Of a DNA stretch of 59,372 nt, positions 32,771-41,197 are shown in pieces. The DNA lies in assembly GCA_025350815.1 (NCBI GenBank), contig JANXXE010000134.1, positions 1-59,372 of the forward strand, written 5' to 3'. Origin of the DNA: Myxococcales bacterium. GTDB lineage: Bacteria; Myxococcota_A; Polyangia; Fen-1088. Positions within the stretch are counted from its first letter, which is position 1. Each line of letters begins with the position of its first letter. Made by a program: the position numbers and the translations under genes. The notes beneath the pieces were generated by a model, which was not told the origin of the DNA, ran no database searches, and saw only the letters and a program-made list of their open reading frames with translations.

Positions 32771-34324
32771 TCAGCCGCGCAACAGGCGGCGGACGATCTT
32801 GCCGCGATCGTTGCGGGGCAGTGACTCCCGCGCCTGCCAGGACCGGGGCACCTTGTAGTGGGCCAGGCGCTCGCGCGTCCACGCCGTCAGCTCGCCAAAT
32901 AGGCGTTCATCGGCGATGCATCCCGGCGCGGGCACGACGAAGGCGCGTGGTTTGACCAGGCCAAGTTCGTCCGGCGCGCCAACAACGGCGCATTCGGCGA
33001 CGGCGGGATGGGCGGCGATGGTGTTCTCGACCTCCAGCGGCGACACGTAAATGCCGCCGACCTTCAGCATGTCGTCGCTGCGGCCCTCGTAGTGGTAGCT
33101 GCCGTCGGCCGACCGTCGGAAGAAGTCTCCCGACACCACCCAACCGTCCCGCAAGACAGCAGCCGTTGCGTCGGGATCGGCGTGGTAACCCAGCATGGTC
33201 GAGCCGCCCGTGACCCACAGGGTTCCTGCCTCACCGTCGTCCGCGTCGCTGCCGTCGACGCGCACCACGCGGGCGCGGTATCCGGGCACCACGCGCCCCA
33301 GGGATCCCGGCTGCACGTCACCTGGACGGTTCGAGATGTAGATATGAAACATTTCGGCCGACCCGATGCCGTCCAGCATCTGCACGCCGGTGGCCATCCT
33401 CCAGCGGTGGTACAGGTCGACGGGCAGCGCCTCGCCCGCGGACACCGCCAGCCGCAGCGACGACAGGTCGCCCCCCGGGACGGCCAGCAGTTTGGCGGTC
33501 ATTGTCGGAACGGTGGTCAGAATCGTGGGCCGGTGACGGGCAACCAGCGCGAACAGGCGGTCGGGCGTGGGGTGTTCGGGAAACAAGATCGCGCTGGCGC
33601 CGACCGCGAACGGGAACATCAGGCTCATGCCCGTCGCGTAGGGAAAATGCAGCTTGGGCACCGACAGGACGACGTCGCCGGCGTGCAGGCCCAGCACGCC
33701 CCTGGCGTAGCATTCGATGTGATAGGCGAAGTCGCGGTGCCGGTGAACGGCGGCCTTTGGTCTTCCGGTTGACCCCGATGTGAACAGCCACAGGGCGACG
33801 TCGTCCTGGTGCGTGTCCTCGTTCGTGAAGGTCGCCGGTGCACCGGCACAAGCGCGGTTCAGCGACGGAAATTCGTCGTCGATCTCACTGTCGACCAGGC
33901 AAACGGCCAGGCCCTTGGCTTGTCGGATGGCAGCGCGCGCGCGCCCCGCAACCGCGGCGGATGCCAGCAGGGCCCGCGCGCCGGTGATGGCCAGCAGATA
34001 TTCGTGTTCATCGACGGGTACGTCGGGGTTGGCCATGGCCCCGACGGCGCCCAGCTTCAGCGTCGCAAAGAATGCCGCCACGAACGCGGGCCCATCAGGC
34101 AGGGCCAGCAACACCCGGTCGCCCTTGCGAACGCCGGCGTCGCGTAGCACGTGCGCCAGGCGATTCGCCTGCGCCAGGACGTCGGCGTAACTGTGTGTCA
34201 GTTCGGGCGTGAGCAGGGCGGGGTTGCCGCCGCGGCCCTCAGCGATGCGGGCGTCCAGCAGGTGCTGCGCCAGGTTGAGGCGCTCGGGAAACTGCGGCGC
34301 AAGACTTCCTTCGCCCACGGCCAC
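32771..34324 (-). CDS. Benzoate-CoA-ligase-family acyl-CoA synthetase
   Basis: This 517-residue ANL-superfamily enzyme activates an acid as an acyl-AMP, then an acyl-CoA. The AMP-binding loop LFTSGSTGRPKAAVH is near residue 180, with GSAEMFHIYISNRPGD typical of the benzoate-CoA ligase branch, then SGDFFRRSADGSYHYEGRSD and VGGIYVSPLEVE. The conserved catalytic Lys is in RNDRGKIVRR at the C-terminus. Substrate could be benzoate, a related aromatic acid or a medium-chain acid. No downstream aromatic-reduction genes lie beside it, so the pathway is not assigned. Confidence 0.82.
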   Translation of the reverse strand: MAVGEGSLAPQFPERLNLAQHLLDARIAEGRGGNPALLTPELTHSYADVLAQANRLAHVLRDAGVRKGDRVLLALPDGPAFVAAFFATLKLGAVGAMANPDVPVDEHEYLLAITGARALLASAAVAGRARAAIRQAKGLAVCLVDSEIDDEFPSLNRACAGAPATFTNEDTHQDDVALWLFTSGSTGRPKAAVHRHRDFAYHIECYARGVLGLHAGDVVLSVPKLHFPYATGMSLMFPFAVGASAILFPEHPTPDRLFALVARHRPTILTTVPTMTAKLLAVPGGDLSSLRLAVSAGEALPVDLYHRWRMATGVQMLDGIGSAEMFHIYISNRPGDVQPGSLGRVVPGYRARVVRVDGSDADDGEAGTLWVTGGSTMLGYHADPDATAAVLRDGWVVSGDFFRRSADGSYHYEGRSDDMLKVGGIYVSPLEVENTIAAHPAVAECAVVGAPDELGLVKPRAFVVPAPGCIADERLFGELTAWTRERLAHYKVPRSWQARESLPRNDRGKIVRRLLRG

Positions 34325-34330
34325 GGCCCC

Positions 34331-34648
34331 TTACTTCATGCGCAGGCGTTCAACCGGCACGCCGCCCAGCAGATGCTGGTCGACGATCTCGCCGACGTCC
34401 TGGGCGCAAACGCCGCCGTACCAGGTCTGCTCGGGGTACACGACCACGGCGACCCCGCGCGAACATTGGTCCAGGCAGCCCGCCGCGTTGGCGCGCATGC
34501 GGCCCTTGAGACCACGGTCGTGCAGTGCCTTCTTGAAGGCCTCGCGGACGTCCTCGGCGCCCTTGTCCGCGCAGGATCCTTTCGGGTTGCCGGGCTCGCG
34601 CTGGTTGACGCAAATGAAGACGTGCCGTTCGAAATGCGGTTCGGCCAT
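34331..34648 (-). CDS. Thioredoxin-like [2Fe-2S] ferredoxin (paralogue 2)
   Basis: This 105-residue protein shares the family cysteine pattern Cys13-x12-Cys26 and Cys58-x3-Cys62. It ends in QHLLGGVPVERLR, matching the tail of the copy at 24200. It sits just upstream of the acyl-CoA ligase on the same strand with only six bases between, so the two may be co-expressed. Redox partner unknown; electron supply to an associated enzyme is possible. Confidence 0.82.
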   Translation of the reverse strand: MAEPHFERHVFICVNQREPGNPKGSCADKGAEDVREAFKKALHDRGLKGRMRANAAGCLDQCSRGVAVVVYPEQTWYGGVCAQDVGEIVDQHLLGGVPVERLRMK

Positions 34649-34729
34649 GTCTCTTACGTACTTTGGGCGTGGCCGCGACGCAAATCGGGCGGCCAGGGAT
34701 CCGCCCCGGCCGCCCGGAAGGTGTGCGCC

Positions 34730-35293
34730 TTATCCTGCGTCGGGGGATGTCACCCCGGTGCCCGCGTCCGCGCCAGATTCTGCGGCGCATTGCCCGTGCG
34801 CGCAGGAATGCCCACAACATTCGCTGTTGGTCTGGCAACTGGCCGAAGCCGCGGCGCAGGCCGGCTCGTCAGCGAAGTCGACGCCGACCTTTACGCGGCC
34901 GTTTCGGTGCATCGTCAGGGCGACGCTGGCCTGTCGCCCCAGAACAACCGACGCCGACACCTCGTCGCTTACCCAGCTGCCGTGCGTGGTGCGGGTCAGG
35001 GCGTCGCAACTGGCCGCGAAAGCCTCGCCCGTAAAGACGATGGTGCCCAGCGGAAGGCCGCTCAGCGCCTCCGAGAAGGCCTGGCCGCTTGGTACCTCGA
35101 ATTCGCGCACGGCCGTGCGCCCGGGGCCCACCGCCGTGACGCGCAGGCACTGCACGTCCGCGGGGACGACAGCCAGGCTGAGCATCACCTGCGCTGTGTC
35201 CGGGCTGCGCTGAAGATCGTTTCCGCAACCAGAAAGTGCCAGGGCGATGAGGGCCGCCGTGGCGGCGTGTCGGTGACAAGAAAAGATGGACAT
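34730..35293 (-). CDS. Lipoprotein with C-terminal Cys-rich module
   Basis: This 187-residue protein has a signal peptide with lipobox LALSGC (residue about 23). A single beta-rich domain (about 35-145; VMLSLAVVPADVQCLRVTAV, ASVALTMHRNGRVKVGVDF) and a terminal Cys-rich motif follow (CQTNSECCGHSCAHGQC), then a short Asp/Ala/Gly tail. The motif resembles disulfide knots of secreted proteins. Function unknown. The 191 bases between this gene and the MFS gene hold no supported ORF. Confidence 0.6.
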   Translation of the reverse strand: MSIFSCHRHAATAALIALALSGCGNDLQRSPDTAQVMLSLAVVPADVQCLRVTAVGPGRTAVREFEVPSGQAFSEALSGLPLGTIVFTGEAFAASCDALTRTTHGSWVSDEVSASVVLGRQASVALTMHRNGRVKVGVDFADEPACAAASASCQTNSECCGHSCAHGQCAAESGADAGTGVTSPDAG

Positions 35294-35484
35294 GGAGACC
35301 TCCGTTCAGGGTTGAGAACACGGCCGAAGCCGAGCCCTGTTTCGGTTGGCGGAGGTGACGGTTGCGCACGGCCGGTCAGATCGGAACGCCAATCGCGACT
35401 TCGACCAGCGGTTCACCCCCACTGCTCGCAGCACCCATCGCCAGCGCTTCCAGGGTCCGTAGGCGACGTGCCGAACTTCGTGAT

Positions 35485-36780
35485 CTAGATCCGATGCAGA
35501 ATCCCTTCGTCCGTGGCGCGCGAATTCCGCACCAGCAGAAGCACCGCCGCCATGGCGATAAGCGCGATGGTCCCGGCACCCAGCAAGATGGGCTCGAACG
35601 AGTAGCGGTCCGACACGTAGCCCGTGGCCAGCGTGGCCGCTATGGTTCCGATGCCCGCGCCAGTGCCTCCCATGCCACTGACCGTCGCGACCGAATGCGA
35701 CGGAAACAGATCAGTCGGCAGGTTCAGCAGCACGGTGGAAAAGGCGGCGTAGGTGAATGTGGAAACGGCAAAGCAGGCGATCAGCGCGACGAACGAATGG
35801 ACAAATAGCGCCGCCACCAGCAGGGTCATGCCGAGGCCCCCGATCACGGCGATGACTTTCCTTGCTGCGCCCACCGACCACCCGCGCCGGATGAGGAAGC
35901 TGGAAAATCCCCCGCCAAAAAAGTTACCGAGATCGGCCGCAATGAACGGAACCCAGAAGCCCGCGAGGCTTTCCTCCAGCTTGAAACCCCGCGCCACGAG
36001 GAAGATGGGAAACCAATCGGTCACGAAAAACCACACCGGATCGGTCAGCGAGCGGCCGAGGATGAAGCCCCAGGTTTGCGGCAGGCGCAGCAGGGTGCGA
36101 TAGGGCAGGTGCGCGACAGCCGGGGATTGTGCCGGGCGGGCGCCATCGGCTGCGGTGCCGGCGAGTATCAGGTTCCGTTCCTCGGGCGACAGGCGCGGGT
36201 GGTCGGCCGGCGAGTGGTAAAGCCACCGGAAAAGCAGCAGCCACAAAAATCCCAGGCTGCCCGTCACGATGAACACAGGACGCCAACTGCCGAAGGCCTG
36301 GTAGCAGCCGAACACGATGAACGGCGCGAGCGCGCCCCCGATGGACGAGCCGCTGTCGAACAGCGCCACCGCCCAGCCGCTTTCCTTGCGGGGAAACCAC
36401 TCGGATACCGCCTTGGTGGCACCGGGCCAGTTGGCCGATTCCCCCGCCCCCAGCAAGAAGCGAAAGCCGCAGAAGCTTTTCAGACCGACCGCCATCGACG
36501 TCGCCATGGCGGCCAGCGAGTACCAGATCACTGCCATCGTCAGGCCGGCTCGTGTCCCGACACGATCGAGGATTCGGCCCGACACGGTCTGTCCGATCGA
36601 ATATGCGATGCGGAAGAACACGATGATCCACATGAAGTCGGTGTTGCTCCAGTGGTGCTCGGCCTTCAGCAGCGGACCAAGGACGCTGAGGGTCTGCCGG
36701 TCGATGTAGTTGACGACCGTGGACAGGAATAGCAAACCGCCGATGTACCAGCGCAGGTTCTTGATCGTGCCGTTGGTCAT
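35485..36780 (-). CDS. MFS transporter, sugar-acid (ACS-like) type
   Basis: This 431-residue protein has about twelve transmembrane helices. The N-terminus contains [15 protein letters not shown], then [12 protein letters not shown] between helices 2 and 3, and [24 protein letters not shown], a pattern of anion:cation symporters for hexuronates and related sugar acids. It is divergent from the Gfo/Idh/MocA oxidoreductase, and the two share a 192-base intergenic region. Likely imports the substrate of the neighbouring enzymes. Confidence 0.85.
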   Translation of the reverse strand: MTNGTIKNLRWYIGGLLFLSTVVNYIDRQTLSVLGPLLKAEHHWSNTDFMWIIVFFRIAYSIGQTVSGRILDRVGTRAGLTMAVIWYSLAAMATSMAVGLKSFCGFRFLLGAGESANWPGATKAVSEWFPRKESGWAVALFDSGSSIGGALAPFIVFGCYQAFGSWRPVFIVTGSLGFLWLLLFRWLYHSPADHPRLSPEERNLILAGTAADGARPAQSPAVAHLPYRTLLRLPQTWGFILGRSLTDPVWFFVTDWFPIFLVARGFKLEESLAGFWVPFIAADLGNFFGGGFSSFLIRRGWSVGAARKVIAVIGGLGMTLLVAALFVHSFVALIACFAVSTFTYAAFSTVLLNLPTDLFPSHSVATVSGMGGTGAGIGTIAATLATGYVSDRYSFEPILLGAGTIALIAMAAVLLLVRNSRATDEGILHRI

Positions 36781-36817
36781 GGTTGCGCCGGCTGTGTCCT
36801 GTGTTCCGGTTCGAGGA

Positions 36818-36833
36818 GACGTATCCTTACGTC
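36818..36833. promoter_or_regulatory. Candidate operator: GACGTA-TCCT-TACGTC
   Basis: A perfect 6-base inverted repeat with a four-base spacer lies in the shared upstream region of the divergent MFS transporter and oxidoreductase genes. No regulator gene is adjacent. Its position suits control of both genes, but the regulator is unknown and a chance occurrence is possible. Confidence 0.3.
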
Positions 36834-36916
36834 CTGCAGGTCCATCGGGAAACGGAAAGAAGCGCCTGGATCCCGGAACCCGCCTTGCCCTGGTGGTTCG
36901 TCACAAAAGTATGCGA

Positions 36917-36926
36917 ATATCGATAT
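36917..36926. promoter_or_regulatory. Perfect 10-base palindrome in AT-rich promoter region
   Basis: ATATCGATAT is a perfect palindrome within an unusually AT-rich stretch (about 36905-36955) just before the oxidoreductase ribosome site. A related half-site TCGATACAT follows about ten bases later. This could be a regulator-binding site or promoter element for the oxidoreductase. Confidence 0.25.
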
Positions 36927-36972
36927 GATTCCTCGATACATCAATTTGGACGGTATGACCAGGAGGGCCATC

Positions 36973-38265
36973 GTGAAGCACCCAAGCAGACGGCAGTTCG
37001 TGGGCGCGGCCGCGGGGGTGGTGGGAATGACCGCCGCGTCCTACGCGCGTGTGCCCGGCGCCAATGACCGGATCTCGATCGGAATGCTGGGCTGTGGCTC
37101 ACGCAGTGCCGGGCACCGTCGGATGGCGCAAAACTCGAAGACGGACATGAACGTCAACATCACCGCCGTATGCGATCTGTGGACCGGCAACCGCGACAAG
37201 GCCGCCGCTGACGTGCAACGGCGCTTCGGCCAGGCGCCCCGCCCCTTCAAGTACTCGGAGGAAATGCTGGCGTTCAGGGACATCGACGCGGTGATGATTG
37301 CCACCGGCGATTTTCAGCACGCCAAGTTGCTTGTCGAGGTGGTCCGCGCCGGCAAGGATTGCTACTGCGAAAAGCCCATGGCCAACGTTCTCGAAGAGGC
37401 CAAGGCGGCCCGCAAGGCCGTACTTGGGTCGAAGCAGGTCGTCCAGATGGGGTCGCAATGGCTCAGCGATCCCTACCAGATCAAGGTGCGCGACCTCGTC
37501 CGCTCGGGCGATCTGGGGAAGATTAGCCGCATCGAGCAGACCTGGAACGTCAACGAGCCGCGCTGGCGGCAACCCGACGATCCCGACATCAGTTCAATTC
37601 GTGAAAGCGACACCGACTGGAAACGATGGCTTCTGGGCAAGCCTTACCGGCCCTTCGACCCGCGGGTCTACTTCGAGTTCCGTCTGTACAAGGACTTCTC
37701 GGGCGGCCTGGCGGATCAGTGGATGAGTCACGGCAGCGGGCTGGTGCATTTCTACATGGACGAAGACGTGCCCCTTACTGTGACAGCCAACGGCGGCATC
37801 TTTGCCTGGGACGACGGCCGTGAAAATCCAGACACCTTTACCGCCGTGGCGACCTACGCCAAGGGCTTCTGCCACGTATTCCAGGCCCAGTTCGGCAATA
37901 GCTGGGGCAGCCATTCCGCCATCATGGGCAAGAACGGCACTGCGTGGTCCGAGGGCGGAGAGGGCAGCGAGCGGTGGTTGATCACGCCGCGTGGCGGCCG
38001 GGGCCAGAACCTGGGCAGCGACAGACCGATAACGATTCCCGGTCACGACACCATCGGTCCGGCCAACGTCACTGACGACAGCAAGGACCATTTCGACGAT
38101 TGGGTGCGGTCCATGCGCGCGCGCAAACAGCCGAACGGGGACATTCACAGTGGCTTTCGACACTCGGTGGCCGCGATCATGGGGGCCCGCGCATACCGCG
38201 AGGGTCGGAAGATGTACTGGGATCCCAGACGCGAGGAGATCTCCGAGCGGCCTCCAACCGCCTGA
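36973..38265 (+). CDS. Gfo/Idh/MocA-family oxidoreductase with Tat signal
   Basis: The GTG at 36973 is preferred because AGGAGGG lies five bases upstream. The 430-residue protein begins with a twin-arginine signal (SRRQFVGAAAGVVG), so it is exported folded with its NAD(P) cofactor. The Rossmann motif is IGMLGCGSRSAGHRR, the substrate-binding Lys is in CYCEKPMAN (about residue 130), and the second domain has the DQWMSHGSG stretch. It is likely a sugar or sugar-acid dehydrogenase/oxidoreductase acting with the downstream amidohydrolase gene, which starts 7 bases later. Confidence 0.88.
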   Translation: MKHPSRRQFVGAAAGVVGMTAASYARVPGANDRISIGMLGCGSRSAGHRRMAQNSKTDMNVNITAVCDLWTGNRDKAAADVQRRFGQAPRPFKYSEEMLAFRDIDAVMIATGDFQHAKLLVEVVRAGKDCYCEKPMANVLEEAKAARKAVLGSKQVVQMGSQWLSDPYQIKVRDLVRSGDLGKISRIEQTWNVNEPRWRQPDDPDISSIRESDTDWKRWLLGKPYRPFDPRVYFEFRLYKDFSGGLADQWMSHGSGLVHFYMDEDVPLTVTANGGIFAWDDGRENPDTFTAVATYAKGFCHVFQAQFGNSWGSHSAIMGKNGTAWSEGGEGSERWLITPRGGRGQNLGSDRPITIPGHDTIGPANVTDDSKDHFDDWVRSMRARKQPNGDIHSGFRHSVAAIMGARAYREGRKMYWDPRREEISERPPTA

Positions 38266-38272
38266 GTTACCC

Positions 38273-39406
38273 ATGACCAAGCGCGTTTTAGTTATTTCCC
38301 TCGGTGTGAGCGCCCTGGCGACCACCTTTGCCGTTTATTGTGTCGCTGCACCGCCGGCAGCGCCGTTGGCCGGCAAGGGCAGACAGGTAAATCCGGCCGT
38401 CGAGGCCGTTCAATCTGTGACGATCAAAGACTGGAATCCAGAGTCTTCACTGGTCGTTGCCGAAACGAAGATCGACAAGGCCCGCTTTCCGGTCATCGAC
38501 GCGCATTCGCATCACTACGTGAAAACGGCCGTCGAGGTCGCCGAGTGGGTTCGGGTCATGGACGAGGTGGGTGTCGAGACCACGGTGATTTTGACGGGCG
38601 CGGTCGGTGAGAATTTCGATCGTCTGGTCGACCTGTATCTCAAGCCGCATCCGGGGCGATTTCAGCTCTACGCCGGTGTGCTTCACGATCACGTCGATGC
38701 GCCGGACTATCCGCAGCGGGCGGCCGCCGAGCTAGAGCGCTGCTACCGCAAGGGCGCGCGCGGAATCGGCGAACTGTCGGACAAGGGAGCGGGTTTTGGG
38801 GCCAACGACCGGGGGGAGCCCCTTCATCCGGACGATCCGCGCCTCGATCCGTTCTGGAAGAAGGCGGTCGCGCTGAAGATGCCGGCCAACCTCCACATGG
38901 CAGATCATCCCTCCGCGTGGAGGCCCGCGGACAACACCCAGGAGCGATCGCCCTCGTACCAGGTCTACAACCAGTACGGCAAGAAGGGACCCTCGTACGG
39001 CGAGATTCTGCAGATACGAGATAGGCTGCTTGCGCGTCATCCGGCGATGACATTCATCGCCTGCCACCTGAGCAACCAGGGCAACGATCTGGCGGCACTC
39101 TCAAAGGTCCTGGATCGGTTTTCCAATGTCTATATCGACATCTCGGCGCGTGACTACGAACTGGGGCGCCAGCCACGGGCGGCCGCAAAATTCCTGGGCC
39201 GGTACAAAGACAGAATTCTATTTGGGACGGATATGGGCACGCAGAAGGGCATGTACCAGCGCTGGTGGCGCTTTTTAGAGTCGTCCGACGAATACCTCAA
39301 AGGCTCGAACTGGTGGCGCCTCTACGCGCTGGCGCTGCCCGAGCCGGTACTGGAAGCCCTGTACCGTGGCAACGCTCGGCGGTTGCTGAACTGGACCGCG
39401 CCTTAG
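38273..39406 (+). CDS. Secreted amidohydrolase-family protein (COG2159-type)
   Basis: This 377-residue metal-dependent hydrolase has a signal peptide (about residues 5-25). The TIM-barrel motifs are VIDAHSHHY (two metal His), NLHMADHP, FIACHLSNQGND and FGTDMGTQKG (the catalytic Asp). It is translationally close to the oxidoreductase upstream. Its final codon and stop overlap the reversed stop codon of an IS256-type transposase remnant, yet its C-terminus (NARRLLNWTAP) looks intact. Substrate may be a sugar lactone or a similar cyclic compound. Confidence 0.82.
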   Translation: MTKRVLVISLGVSALATTFAVYCVAAPPAAPLAGKGRQVNPAVEAVQSVTIKDWNPESSLVVAETKIDKARFPVIDAHSHHYVKTAVEVAEWVRVMDEVGVETTVILTGAVGENFDRLVDLYLKPHPGRFQLYAGVLHDHVDAPDYPQRAAAELERCYRKGARGIGELSDKGAGFGANDRGEPLHPDDPRLDPFWKKAVALKMPANLHMADHPSAWRPADNTQERSPSYQVYNQYGKKGPSYGEILQIRDRLLARHPAMTFIACHLSNQGNDLAALSKVLDRFSNVYIDISARDYELGRQPRAAAKFLGRYKDRILFGTDMGTQKGMYQRWWRFLESSDEYLKGSNWWRLYALALPEPVLEALYRGNARRLLNWTAP

Positions 39407-39950
39407 CGGGCGGTGATGTTGCGAAAGCGATCGCGCGCCTGCTCGATGCCGGCGGCGGCCCAGCGACGAGCCATCTGGTCCGACCGCCAGCGCTTCACGT
39501 TGCGGGTTCTCGATGGCGTTCGTCGTCGAGAAGAATCGGCGAAGGGCATCGGGGAGGCCGAGCTTGATGACCGTCAGCGTTTCATCCAGCCCTTCCTTGA
39601 GACTCTCGGCCGCGCTGTCCTCGCCGTTGCGCTCGAGCCACGAGATCACCTGCTTCAACCGGTTGCGCGCGGTTTTCGCCGTCTTGCTGGCGTAGGCGTC
39701 TTGGATCTGGCGGTCGATGCTGTTCTGCCGGTGCTTCGGCAGGTGGTCGTGGACGTTCCTGCGCTTGTGAACGGTGCAGCGCTGGACGACGGGCAGGTGG
39801 CCAAGCACATCGCGCAGCGCCTTGCGGATGCCCTTGCCTCCGTCGATCACGCACAGGATCGGGTCCTCGACCTTGAGGCCGCGTTCCAGCAGACAGATCG
39901 CGGTCTTCGTCTTTGTGCGCCAGGGCACACATATCGCCCACACGGGCGGC
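39403..39950 (-). pseudogene. IS256-family transposase remnant, truncated and frameshifted
   Basis: The minus strand encodes the C-terminal half of an IS256-type mutator transposase: CVIDGGKGIRKALRDVLG (a catalytic Asp), RCTVHKRRNVHDHLP, and STTNAIEN (catalytic Glu). At about 39505 the frame shifts, and the rest (RNVKRWRSDQMARRWAAAG to the TAA at 39403) continues in another frame. The N-terminal half with the first Asp is missing at about 39950. It is therefore inactive. A lipoprotein gene starts a few tens of bases beyond the 5' end. No terminal inverted repeats were recognised. Confidence 0.85.
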
Positions 39951-39988
39951 CCCTGCTGTAGTATCCGGCCTTTCCAAGGAGGTCCCCG

Positions 39989-41128
39989 ATGCGTCGATTC
40001 ATTGCATTAGCCCTGGTACTTGGTGCCGTTGGCTCGGCCTGTTCAGGGGGCTCGGGCAAGGCAAAGCCGGGGACAACGGACACGGAGACTGACGACGCAG
40101 CGACGGGGACCGGTGGTGGCAAGGCGGGTGCGGGTGGTGGGGGCAGCGGTGGTGGCACGGCTGGCGCCGGAGGAATGGCTGGCGGGACGGCGGGTGCCGC
40201 TGGTGGTGGGACCGCGGGGGCGCAGGGCGCGCCGGACGCGGGGCGGGCGGATGTCGCGACGGGTGCCGACAGCGCTTCGGGGGATTCGGCGCGGCCTTCG
40301 GGCGACGCCGTCGGGGGAACGATGGGCGCCGTGACCTGCGGCACCACGCCAGCCGCCTTCGCGATGAGCAAGCTCGGGAACCCCGAGGGTCTGGTCGTGG
40401 GCCCCGACGGGACCGTCTATTTTTCGAACTTTCGAGCGTTTGTCGGGCGCTACAAGGCCCCCTACGCCACGGCGGACGCCATGTGGGCCAAGATGCCGGA
40501 CGCGACGGCGCAGGTCCTGGGCGTGATTCTCGATCCGGTGCGCAAGGTCGTGTACGCCGGCGGGCGCGTATCCAACAAGCTGTACCGGATCACCATGACG
40601 GACGTGCCGACCATCGACAAACTGGCCGACGCGGATGGCGACATCAATGGCGTGACCCTGGGCGAGGACGGGGCCGTCTATTACACGGCGCAGACGACAG
40701 GCCACGTCTTCCGCGTCACCCCCGACGGCGTCAAGACACAGGTGACGAAGACACCGGTGGCACAGGCCAACGGCATCGCGTTCGGCCCAGACAAGGACAT
40801 GTACGTGCTGTCGTGGACCAAGCCCGGCGTGGTCACACGCATCAAGCTGGACGCGATGTCGAAGGAAGCCTCGCGCGAAAAATTCGCCGAGGTGCCGCTT
40901 GGCAACGCCGACGGCATCGCCTTCGACAAGATGGGCAACATGTATGTGACCTCGGGCGGGCTTTACAAGATCACGCCGGACAAGGTGGTCAGCATGGTGG
41001 ACCCGACGGGTGGCGCGAACGTCGAGTTCGGGGCCGGCAGCCTGGCCTGCACGGATCTGCTGTGGAGCACCCGCAAGATGACCGTTCCCGTCGCCGGCAT
41101 GGATGTGCCCTGGCACCGACAGCCGTAG
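39989..41128 (+). CDS. Lipoprotein with SMP-30/beta-propeller-like domain
   Basis: An AAGGAGG precedes ATG 39989. The 379-residue protein has a signal peptide with lipobox AVGSAC, a long Gly/Ala-rich linker (about 25-105), and a C-terminal propeller-like region of repeated strands: NPEGLVVGPDGTVYFSN, GVTLGEDGAVYYT, NGIAFGPDKDMYVLS and GIAFDKMGNMYVT. These repeats are typical of SMP-30/gluconolactonase/NHL folds. A surface-exposed binding or lactonase role is possible, but active-site residues were not verified. Confidence 0.72.
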   Translation: MRRFIALALVLGAVGSACSGGSGKAKPGTTDTETDDAATGTGGGKAGAGGGGSGGGTAGAGGMAGGTAGAAGGGTAGAQGAPDAGRADVATGADSASGDSARPSGDAVGGTMGAVTCGTTPAAFAMSKLGNPEGLVVGPDGTVYFSNFRAFVGRYKAPYATADAMWAKMPDATAQVLGVILDPVRKVVYAGGRVSNKLYRITMTDVPTIDKLADADGDINGVTLGEDGAVYYTAQTTGHVFRVTPDGVKTQVTKTPVAQANGIAFGPDKDMYVLSWTKPGVVTRIKLDAMSKEASREKFAEVPLGNADGIAFDKMGNMYVTSGGLYKITPDKVVSMVDPTGGANVEFGAGSLACTDLLWSTRKMTVPVAGMDVPWHRQP

Positions 41129-41197
41129 CCGCGTCGCAGCCGCGGCGTACAAACGGCCGCTGGACATGGGGCCGTTTCGGTTGTTTCGTGGGCGGGC

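Noticed and set aside
32771-34324. Anaerobic benzoate degradation cluster
   Set aside because: A benzoate-CoA-ligase-like gene and BadF-type activase occur in the window, but they are about 25 kb apart and no benzoyl-CoA reductase or ring-cleavage genes accompany them.
35294-35484. Remnant C-terminus of a gene on the minus strand (a short in-frame stretch ending at about 35376)
   Set aside because: It is about 35 residues in a different frame from the transporter and has no family motif; probably chance.
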